39,541 nucleotides of DNA from Streptomyces physcomitrii. Lineage in GTDB: Bacteria; Actinomycetota; Actinomycetes; Streptomycetales; Streptomycetaceae. Each line of letters starts with the position of its first letter. The stretch's first letter is position 1. The translations under genes and the position numbers were made by a program. The notes beneath the pieces were generated by a model. The model was not told the DNA's origin. It ran no database searches and was given only the letters and a program-made list of their open reading frames with translations. The stretch lies in contig NZ_JAAWWP010000038.1 of assembly GCF_012273655.1 (NCBI RefSeq), positions 1-39,541 on the forward strand, written 5' to 3'. This document shows positions 31,521 through 39,541 of this stretch, in pieces.

Positions 31521-32741
31521 ATGGCCAGAATCCAGAGCGGTGCGACCAGCTCGGGCGACCTGCTCCACCTCGTCCGCAGTGGCCGCGCCACCACCCGCGG
31601 GGCGCTCCAGGAGGCGACCGGACTGTCCCGGGCCACCGTCGGCCAGCGGCTCGACCGGCTGTTCCGCGCCGGATGGCTGCGGGAGGGCCCGGCAGGGCCG
31701 GTGGACTCGCCGCTCGGCGGACGCCCTTCCGTCCGGCTGGAGTTCGACGACGCGCACGCGGTCGTCCTCGCCGCCGACCTGGACACCCGGCACGCCCGGG
31801 CCGCCCTGCTCTCGCTCGGCGGCGAACTGCTCGCCCGGCACGAGGCGGAGCTGGACATCGCCGCGGGCCCCGAGGCCGTACTCGGTGAACTCGGGCGCTG
31901 GTTCGGGCGGTTGCTGAAGAGCGCCGACCGCGCCCCGGAGGCGGTCTGCGGCATCGGCCTCGCGGTGCCCGGGCCGGTGGACGTGGCGAGCGGCACCGTC
32001 GTCCAGCCGCCGATCATGCCCGGCTGGGACGGGGCGCCGATACCCGCGCTCCTCGGCGAGGCTTTCGCCGCCCACGCGGGCGGCGCCCCGGACACCCCGG
32101 TCCTCGTCGACAACGACGCCAACCTCATGGCGTACGGGGAGCAGCGCGCCGCCTTCCCCGACTGCGCGGCCTTCGCCCTGGTCAAGGTCTCCACCGGCAT
32201 CGGCGCGGGCGTGGTGGTCGGCGGCGAGCTGTACCGGGGCATCGACGGCGGCGCGGGCGACATCGGCCACATCCGGATCGCCGCGGACGCCGAGGGCGCC
32301 GGGGAGCCCTGCACCTGCGGGGCGTACGGCTGTCTGGCGGCCGTGGCCAGCGGCCGGGCCCTGGCCCACCGGATGACCCGGGCCGGGATCCCCGCGGCGG
32401 GCGGCGCCGAGGTGCGCGCCCTGCTGCTCGCGGGGGACCCGGAGGCCGCCCGTCTCGCCCGGGAGGCGGGCCGGCGGCTCGGCGAGGTGCTGGCCACCGT
32501 GGTCACCCTGCTGAACCCGGGCGTCCTGATGCTCGCGGGCGACCTGGCGGGCACCCCCTTCCTGACCGGCGTCCGCGAACTCCTCTACGAGCGCGCCCTG
32601 CCCCGCTCCACCGCCCACCTGGAGATCGTCACTCCGCGGCTCGGCGAGCGTGCGGGCCTGGTGGGGGCGGCGGCCCTGGTGGTGGAGGACCTCTACGCAC
32701 CGGCGCGGGTGGAGGAGCGGCTGGCGGCGCGGGGTCTGTGA
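31521..32741 (+). CDS. ROK-family transcriptional regulator
   Basis: A 406-residue sugar-responsive regulator. The N-terminal winged helix is at about 10-60 (GDLLHLVRSGRATTRGALQE, ATGLSRATVGQRLDRLFRAG). The ROK sugar-kinase fold follows, with GIGLAVPGPVDVASG, LVDNDANLMAYGE, the ROK signature GIGAGVVVGGELYRGIDGGA, GDIGHIR, and the zinc site CTCGAYGC. ATG at 31521 has GAGGAG 6 bp upstream. It is divergent from the glycoside hydrolase pair and probably represses it until a sugar binds. It has a DNA-binding domain, so it is a regulator and not NanK, despite the sialic acid block elsewhere in the window. Confidence 0.92.
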   Translation: MARIQSGATSSGDLLHLVRSGRATTRGALQEATGLSRATVGQRLDRLFRAGWLREGPAGPVDSPLGGRPSVRLEFDDAHAVVLAADLDTRHARAALLSLGGELLARHEAELDIAAGPEAVLGELGRWFGRLLKSADRAPEAVCGIGLAVPGPVDVASGTVVQPPIMPGWDGAPIPALLGEAFAAHAGGAPDTPVLVDNDANLMAYGEQRAAFPDCAAFALVKVSTGIGAGVVVGGELYRGIDGGAGDIGHIRIAADAEGAGEPCTCGAYGCLAAVASGRALAHRMTRAGIPAAGGAEVRALLLAGDPEAARLAREAGRRLGEVLATVVTLLNPGVLMLAGDLAGTPFLTGVRELLYERALPRSTAHLEIVTPRLGERAGLVGAAALVVEDLYAPARVEERLAARGL

Positions 32742-32882
32742 GCCCCCCGGCGGGTGTCCGGCGGTCCGCGTCCGCCCGCCGGGGGCGGCCTGTCCGCAAA
32801 GGGAACGCCCCGGTCCGGATGGTGAAATCCGACGTCCCACGAGAGGCGTGATTCTCGCCACCTTGATAAGGGGTGTGCTCAG

Positions 32883-32951
32883 ATGAGCGCATTCATGACG
32901 GGTGCAACTCTCAAAGGGGGTGGCACGGAGTGCCACCGCTCGATCATTTAA
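32883..32951 (+). CDS. candidate 22-residue leader peptide
   Basis: ATG at 32883 is preceded by AAGGGG about 10 bp upstream. It opens 22 codons (MSAFMTGATLKGG then GTECHRSII, TAA at 32949-32951), with codon use less GC-biased than nearby genes. The ppdK-proximal position and the hairpin inside the reading frame suggest a regulatory upstream ORF. Function unknown and it may not be translated. Confidence 0.35.
   Translation: MSAFMTGATLKGGGTECHRSII
32919..32937 (+). promoter_or_regulatory. perfect hairpin inside the leader ORF
   Basis: GGTGGCAC (32919-32926) and GTGCCACC (32930-32937) form an 8-bp stem with loop GGA. No T-run follows, so it is more likely a regulatory RNA structure or protein-binding palindrome than a terminator. 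Confidence 0.5.
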
Positions 32952-33195
32952 GAAGTGAACCCACTTGGCGTGAACCGCGCTCAGATGAGTGCCTGGGGGC
33001 GGTATACGCGCGTGGACTCCTTCGACTTCTGGAATGTGATCTTCCTGGCCGATGGTGGCCGGACCGCTCTTCGATCCACTGGCGGACGCTCGGTTACAGC
33101 GGTATGACGGCTGAGTGGACGTACCCAGAGGCCTTCGATCTGGGTATGTTCCTCGCCGTCAGGGCAGCCACCGAGTCCTCGAGGAGTCGAGACCC

Positions 33196-35904
<2,709 letters not shown>

Positions 35905-35909
35905 TACCC

Positions 35910-35962
35910 CCGGGGCCGCCGCCGGGTCACCCCGACCCTCACCGACGCGGCGGCGGCCCCGG
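35910..35962 (+). terminator. first ppdK terminator hairpin
   Basis: A perfect 15-bp stem, CCGGGGCCGCCGCCG (35910-35924) with CGGCGGCGGCCCCGG (35948-35962), begins 6 bp after the stop codon. Confidence 0.75.
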
Positions 35963-35970
35963 TGCACCTG

Positions 35971-36003
35971 AGAGGCGGCGCCCTGTGCGGGGGCGCCGCC
36001 TCT
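35971..36003. terminator. second terminator hairpin
   Basis: A perfect 12-bp stem, AGAGGCGGCGCC (35971-35982) with GGCGCCGCCTCT (35992-36003), is followed by CTCCGTCTTTCTCC. It may serve both ppdK and the convergent HExxH gene. Confidence 0.8.
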
Positions 36004-36011
36004 CTCCGTCT

Positions 36012-36056
36012 TTCTCCGTACGGCCCTTCTCCGTACGGCGGTGTCCTCTCCGTACG
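36012..36056. repeat. TCTCCGTACG triplet repeat
   Basis: TTCTCCGTACGGC occurs at 36012-36024 and 36027-36039, and TCTCCGTACG again at 36047-36056. The copies lie between the terminator and the HExxH gene stop. Confidence 0.6.
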
Positions 36057-36066
36057 TCCCGGCCGC

Positions 36067-37644
36067 CTACGCCTCCCAGCTCACGAGCCCGGCGGCGAGC
36101 AGCTGCCGCAGGCTCCCGTCCACCTGTGCACGGACCTCGGGCGACGCGGCGTCGAGTCCGCAGGCCCGGGCGTAGGCCGGGTACAGGGCCTCGGGGCCGC
36201 TCTGCTCGCACAGGGAGTAGACCGTCCAGGCGCGGGCGCCCAGCCAGTGCATCCGGCCCGACTGCCCTGCCGATACGAGGAGTTGGCCGAGCCCGGGCAG
36301 GGCGCAGGCGTCCACCGGGGCGGTTCGCCGGAGGGTGGCGCCCGCGGGCGGCGCCTCCGCCGCGGCCGCCGCCGGGGTCTCGGTGTCCCGGGCGTCCGGG
36401 TCCGTCCGCTCCGGGGGCCGCGGGGCGTCCGCGTCCACCAGCCGCAGGGCGGCGAGCAGCCAGCGGGCGAAGCGGCGGCCGTTCTCGGTGAGCGCCTCGG
36501 GCGGCAGCGCGAGCACCTGCTCGGCGAGGTGGCGGGCCCGCTCCTCACTGGTCCGGTGGGTACCGGCGAGGGCGGCGGGGGTGCCGGGGCTGGGCTCGTC
36601 CAGCTCCTCGGGCGGCGGGGGAGTCCCGAACCGCTCCCGGATCTCCGGCCCCGCCGCCGTCCCGGCCGCCCGGAAGGCCAGCAGATGCACGTAGAAGTGC
36701 AGGGCGACGAAGACGCGGATGACGGTCCAGGAGCCGATGCGCCAGGGGATCGGGACGCGTTCGGTGGCGTTGCGGACGACGGCGCCGGTGCGCAGCGCGT
36801 CGAAGAGCTTCAGATGGGAGCCCTCGTGCAGCAGGCTCTCGGCGGCGAGCCAGGGGGAGGCGCAGCGTTCGGGCGCGAGGAGCACCGCCGAGGGCAGCGG
36901 GTCGCCGCCGGACATCGACTGGAGGGGGCCCTCCTCGCTCTCCCGGTGGGTGAAGCCGACCATGGTGACGTGCCGGAGCACCCCCGCGCCGGTGGCCGGC
37001 AGCAGGGCGGCGAGGAGTTCCGCGCCCTCCCGCAGGGTCGACCTGACCTCCGCCGAGGGCAGCAGCGGATCGGCGGCGTGGCCCGCGCCGAGCGCGTCCC
37101 GGTACAACTCCATGAGCCGACCGCCGAGTTGCTCCTCGGCGGCGTCCCGCGGAGTGAGCGCGGTCAGCACCCAGGCGTCCCCGAGCCCGGGCCAGGCGCG
37201 CAGATGCGGCACGGTCAGGCTCTCGCAGGGGCCGGGAGCCGCCGTCTCGCCAGGCTCGGCCGCCGTCCCGACGGCCTTGCCCGAAAGGGCAGTCGAGGCC
37301 ACCAGTTCCTGAGTCGCCGTCAACTCCCGTGCGTGCAGGGCGAAGGAGCTGCCGTCGAGCCGGCCGCGTTCCAGTCGGACGAGGTCCACCTCGAAGCAGT
37401 TGCGCAGGACCGGGTCGTAGAGGAGCGGGCGCAGGTGCTCCGCCTGGGCCGCCGCGATCGCCCGCAGCAGCGGCGCCGCCTCCTCGTCCTGCCGGGCCAG
37501 CAGGGTCAGGCCGAGCCGGAACCGGGCGAGGTTGCGCTCGCCGATGGCGGCGGAGTCGCCGTACTGCCGGTCGGCGCAGAGCAGGGCGTCGGCCTGGGCC
37601 ACCACGTCGCCCACCGGGGCGGCGACGGAAGGGGAAGCGGACAA
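36067..37644 (-). CDS. HExxH-motif putative peptide-modification protein (RiPP enzyme)
   Basis: A 525-residue soluble protein with HEGSH at 273-277 inside ESLLHEGSHLKLFDAL, the hallmark of the HEXXH peptide-modification family. Some members, fused to radical SAM domains, are known 2-oxoglutarate-dependent peptide beta-hydroxylases (recalled). Further possible ligands are not assigned. The N-terminal ~120 residues are helical. Around 375-460 the protein becomes Pro/Ala/Glu-rich (TPPPPEELDEPSPGTP), probably disordered. The start is read as TTG at 37644 with GAAGGACGG 7-15 bp upstream. It lies downstream of a 44-codon precursor-like gene on the same strand and is divergent from an MFS gene. Probable role: hydroxylation or related modification of that peptide. 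The activity is inferred, because standalone members are little characterised. Confidence 0.8.
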   Translation of the reverse strand: MSASPSVAAPVGDVVAQADALLCADRQYGDSAAIGERNLARFRLGLTLLARQDEEAAPLLRAIAAAQAEHLRPLLYDPVLRNCFEVDLVRLERGRLDGSSFALHARELTATQELVASTALSGKAVGTAAEPGETAAPGPCESLTVPHLRAWPGLGDAWVLTALTPRDAAEEQLGGRLMELYRDALGAGHAADPLLPSAEVRSTLREGAELLAALLPATGAGVLRHVTMVGFTHRESEEGPLQSMSGGDPLPSAVLLAPERCASPWLAAESLLHEGSHLKLFDALRTGAVVRNATERVPIPWRIGSWTVIRVFVALHFYVHLLAFRAAGTAAGPEIRERFGTPPPPEELDEPSPGTPAALAGTHRTSEERARHLAEQVLALPPEALTENGRRFARWLLAALRLVDADAPRPPERTDPDARDTETPAAAAAEAPPAGATLRRTAPVDACALPGLGQLLVSAGQSGRMHWLGARAWTVYSLCEQSGPEALYPAYARACGLDAASPEVRAQVDGSLRQLLAAGLVSWEA

Positions 37645-37771
37645 CGGGGGACCGTCCTTCGGGTCGAACAGCGGGCCTGGAGCACGAACAGCGGGATCAG
37701 GAGGAGGAGTTGGGCCAGGGCCCGGCCCCGGAGAGGGGGACGCGGGCGCGTGGTGCGCGTCGGTGCCGGAC

Positions 37772-37801
37772 GGGCACCGGGCCCCTGGGGACCCGGTGCC
37801 C
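37772..37801 (-). terminator. attenuator-like hairpin after the precursor gene
   Basis: GGGCACCGGG (37772-37781) pairs perfectly with CCCGGTGCCC (37792-37801), with CCCC/GGGG pairing possible in the loop. It sits in the 189-bp gap between the precursor stop and the enzyme start. RiPP operons often use such partial terminators to make excess precursor. Confidence 0.6.
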
Positions 37802-37833
37802 CGCCGACGGCGCCCGGATCAGGCGCCCCGGCG

Positions 37834-37968
37834 TCAGGCGCTCAGCGAGGCCTGGTAGGAGGGCAGCCAGGCGCGCTCCTCCGGTGCGTCGGTGGCGACG
37901 GCCGCGGTCTCCTCGTCGAGGTAGGCGGCCGGAGCCAGTTCGGGGGTCTCGATGTGGTCGATGAGCAT
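37834..37968 (-). CDS. putative RiPP precursor peptide (44 aa)
   Basis: A 44-residue acidic peptide with a good start: ATG at 37968 with AAGGA 6 bp upstream. The first ~30 residues resemble a leader, MLIDHIETPELAPAAYLDEE then TAAVATDAPEE, rich in Asp/Glu/Ala and without Cys. The C-terminal segment RAWLPSYQASLSA is more neutral and carries Trp, Tyr, Ser and Gln, and is the likely core. There is no Cys, so lanthionine or thioether chemistry is excluded. It is the first gene of the unit ending in the HExxH protein and is divergent from the exporter. It matches no precursor class I recognise. The call rests on size, composition, ribosome site and neighbours. Confidence 0.65.
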   Translation of the reverse strand: MLIDHIETPELAPAAYLDEETAAVATDAPEERAWLPSYQASLSA

Positions 37969-38119
37969 GTTCAGTCCTTCGTTCGTCGGTGGACAAACCA
38001 TGCCGGGCAGGGCAGTTGACGCCCTGTCACGGTGGCCCGAGCCCCGGGACCGGATGTCCCGGCAGCAGGGGCCGTTGCCCAGAATGTTGTCCCGCACCCC
38101 GGCGAACACACCTTCGTAC

Positions 38120-38136
38120 TTACGCTCCGGGCGTAA
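38120..38136. promoter_or_regulatory. inverted repeat TTACGC-N5-GCGTAA
   Basis: TTACGC (38120-38125) and GCGTAA (38131-38136) are perfectly inverted in the 208-bp region between the precursor and MFS starts, 41 bp before the MFS GTG. Candidate operator or promoter element for the divergent RiPP genes. Confidence 0.5.
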
Positions 38137-38176
38137 CCGGGGGCCGCGCGGGCCGCCGATCCGCACGCTCCTGTCC

Positions 38177-39418
38177 GTGAACCCGCCCCCGCCGACGCCC
38201 CGAGAGGCCCGCACCACCTACCGGGAGGTGCTCGCCGACCGGCGCTTCCGACTGCTCTTCTGGACCCGGACCCTGGCGGTCGCGGCCGAGGCGCTGCGGA
38301 TCATGACCCTGTCGGTGCTGGTCTTCGACGCGACCGGATCGCCCCTGCTCGGCGCCCTGACCTTCGGCGCGGGCTTCCTGCCGCAGCTCGCCGGGTCCTT
38401 CTTCCTCGGCTCGCTCGCCGACCGGACGCGCCCCCGGCTGCTGCTGACCGCGGGCCATCTGCTGGGGTGCGGCTCGGCGGCCTACCTCGGTCTGGCGCGC
38501 CCGCCGGTCGCCGCGCTCCTCGTCCTGCTGTCCTGCGTGGCCGTGCTGACCCCGGTCTTCAGCGGCGTCTCCGCCCGGCTCGTCGCCGAGACTCTCACCG
38601 GCGACGCCTATGTCCTCGGCCGCTCGCTGTCCAATATCGCCTCCTCCGCGGCCCAGCTCGCCGGACTCGCCCTCGGCGGCGCCGCCGTCGCGCTCCTCGG
38701 CGCGCGCACCAGCCTGCTGCTCAGCGCGGGCGCCTTCCTGCTGGCCGGGCTCGCCGTGCGCCTCGGGCTGCCCGATCTGCCCGCCGCCGCACCGGCGGAG
38801 CGCGTGAAGGGGCGCGGCTCCCGCGCGGTGCTGCGGCACAGCTGGGCCGGGAGCAGGGCGCTCCTCGCCGACGCGGCGGTGCGGCCGCTGCTGCTCGCGC
38901 AGTGGCTGCCGCCGCTGTTCGCGACCGGCGCCGAGAGCCTGATCGTGCCCTTCGCCGGGGAGCAGCGACTCCCGCAGGGGACGGCCGGACCGCTGCTCGC
39001 CTGCCTGCCGGTCGGCATGCTCCTCGGCGATCTGGCCGTCGGCCGCCTGCTGCGACCCGCCACCCGTGAACGCCTGGTCGCCGCGCTGGTCGTGGTCCTC
39101 GGCCTGCCGCTCGCCGGTTTCGCCTGGCATCCGCCGTGGCCGGTCTGCGCCCTGCTCCTCGTGCTCAGCGGCACCGGCTTCGCCTACGCCCTCGGCATCC
39201 AGCGCCGCTTCCTCGACGCCGTCCCCGAGGCCCGCCGCGGCCAGGCCTTCGGACTGCTCTCCGCCGGGCTGATGTCCGTACAGGGCATCGGCCCCGCGCT
39301 GTGCGGCGTCCTCGCCGAGTTCACCGGCGCCGGTACGGCCATGGCGCTCGCCGGGCTCGCGACCGTCTGCGTCGCGGCCGATCTGGCCCGCCGGGGCACC
39401 CCGGCCGAGAAGCTCTAG
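38177..39418 (+). CDS. MFS transporter, ENTS-like (MFS_3) exporter
   Basis: A 413-residue membrane protein with about 12 hydrophobic spans. It starts with the typical YREVLADRRFRLLFWTRTLA before span 1, has SLADRTRPRLLLTAG as the motif A loop, and later GIQRRFLDAVPEARRGQAFG. This is the enterobactin-exporter-like group often used to export natural products or macrolides. GTG at 38177 is the best start by homology, without a clear ribosome site. It is divergent from the precursor/HExxH unit, so it is a reasonable exporter for the mature peptide. The TAG stop is part of a CTAG immediately before the IS5-like element, so the original C-terminus may have been altered by the insertion. Confidence 0.88.
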   Translation: MNPPPPTPREARTTYREVLADRRFRLLFWTRTLAVAAEALRIMTLSVLVFDATGSPLLGALTFGAGFLPQLAGSFFLGSLADRTRPRLLLTAGHLLGCGSAAYLGLARPPVAALLVLLSCVAVLTPVFSGVSARLVAETLTGDAYVLGRSLSNIASSAAQLAGLALGGAAVALLGARTSLLLSAGAFLLAGLAVRLGLPDLPAAAPAERVKGRGSRAVLRHSWAGSRALLADAAVRPLLLAQWLPPLFATGAESLIVPFAGEQRLPQGTAGPLLACLPVGMLLGDLAVGRLLRPATRERLVAALVVVLGLPLAGFAWHPPWPVCALLLVLSGTGFAYALGIQRRFLDAVPEARRGQAFGLLSAGLMSVQGIGPALCGVLAEFTGAGTAMALAGLATVCVAADLARRGTPAEKL

Positions 39419-39541
39419 GGGGTGTCCGGCGGATCATGTGACCTTCTGACCGGTCGCTCGTTGGTTTGGGCATGGGTCGGGGGGATCTGACGAACCGTGA
39501 GTGGTCGTTGCTGGAGCCGCATCTGCCACCTCTGGGTGGCC
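39419..39541 (+). mobile_element. IS5-family insertion sequence, left end
   Basis: The element appears to begin directly after CTAG (39415-39418) with GGGGTGTCCGGCGGATCATG, a terminal sequence recalled from Streptomyces IS5-family elements, followed by the transposase start. CTAG or TA is the usual target of one IS5 subgroup. The right end is outside the window. Confidence 0.65.
39472..39541 (+). CDS. IS5-family transposase, N-terminal part
   Basis: The first 23 codons of a transposase (MGRGDLTNREWSLLEPHLPP, then LGG) run off the window. The TNREW.LLEPHLP pattern is the conserved N-terminus of IS5-family DDE transposases in Streptomyces, often made as two overlapping frames. Intactness cannot be judged. 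Confidence 0.8.
   Translation, partial: MGRGDLTNREWSLLEPHLPPLGG

Larger units (their letters stand above)
32742..33195 (+). other. long structured leader/intergenic region upstream of ppdK
   Basis: A 454-bp gap with noticeably lower GC than its neighbours over about 32815-33190. It holds a short ORF with a ribosome site (32883-32951), a perfect GGTGGCAC/GTGCCACC hairpin, an AAGTG/CACTT hairpin (32953-32966), and an 11-bp direct repeat GCTCAGATGAG at 32877 and 32979. No known riboswitch class could be assigned by eye. Confidence 0.5.

Noticed and set aside
27596..32554. A single 1652-codon minus-strand open frame spanning the debranching gene, the adjacent hydrolase and the ROK gene region
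   Set aside because: Only the first 756 codons from the stop (the debranching-type protein) show family motifs; the rest is antisense or out of frame to two well-supported genes, a common effect of very high GC.
31521..32741. The ROK gene as NanK (N-acetylmannosamine kinase) completing the sialic acid pathway
   Set aside because: It has an N-terminal winged helix, lies 22 kb away and is paired with glucan-type hydrolases, so it reads as a regulator.
37697..37996. A 99-codon frame overlapping the precursor peptide on the same strand
   Set aside because: It is Arg/Pro-rich, has no ribosome site and is out of frame with the well-started 44-aa peptide.

Overview
The window is very GC-rich DNA with strong G/C at third codon positions, frequent GTG and TTG starts, apparent leaderless promoters, and a recO-uppS-zur-znuBCA-glyS ... 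dus ... ppdK gene order. From general knowledge this is typical of a Streptomyces chromosome. Each end runs into a transposase gene of a different family (IS110-like on the left, IS5-like on the right). No tRNA, rRNA or CRISPR array was seen.

Layout. (1) 1-9100: a secreted sialidase faces an operon for a substrate-binding lipoprotein, a permease, a fused permease-ATPase, an ATPase and an N-acetylneuraminate-lyase/DapA-family aldolase. A divergent GntR/FCD regulator gene follows. The gene order and the fusion match Sat/Sia-type sialic acid ABC importers, so the block reads as sialoglycan scavenging. Two near-identical 20-bp inverted sites flank the divergent promoters. (2) 9324-16754: core genes. 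These are recO, uppS, zur, the zinc importer znuBCA with two Zur-box-like palindromes at znuA, glyS, and a small zinc-ribbon-like protein. (3) 17042-24011: a secreted endonuclease I, a TetR regulator with an aldo/keto reductase, and two DHA2-type MFS exporters flanking an MmyB-type XRE regulator. (4) 24075-27383: dus, a proline-repeat membrane protein, and an SDR/MarR divergent pair around a perfect 20-bp palindrome. (5) 27596-32741: two translationally coupled glycoside hydrolases opposite a ROK regulator. One hydrolase carries an in-frame 42-bp minisatellite. (6) 32742-36056: pyruvate phosphate dikinase with a long structured leader and two strong terminators. (7) 36067-39418: a compact putative RiPP locus with a 44-residue precursor-like peptide, an HExxH-motif peptide-modification enzyme and a divergent MFS exporter, ending at the IS5-like element.

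The most interesting candidate for an undescribed system is the three-gene HExxH/precursor/exporter locus at 36067-39418. It has no radical SAM, YcaO, lanthipeptide or ATP-grasp partner in view. The sialic acid block with its paired operators is the best-integrated functional module. All family calls come from reading motifs. No database search was run.
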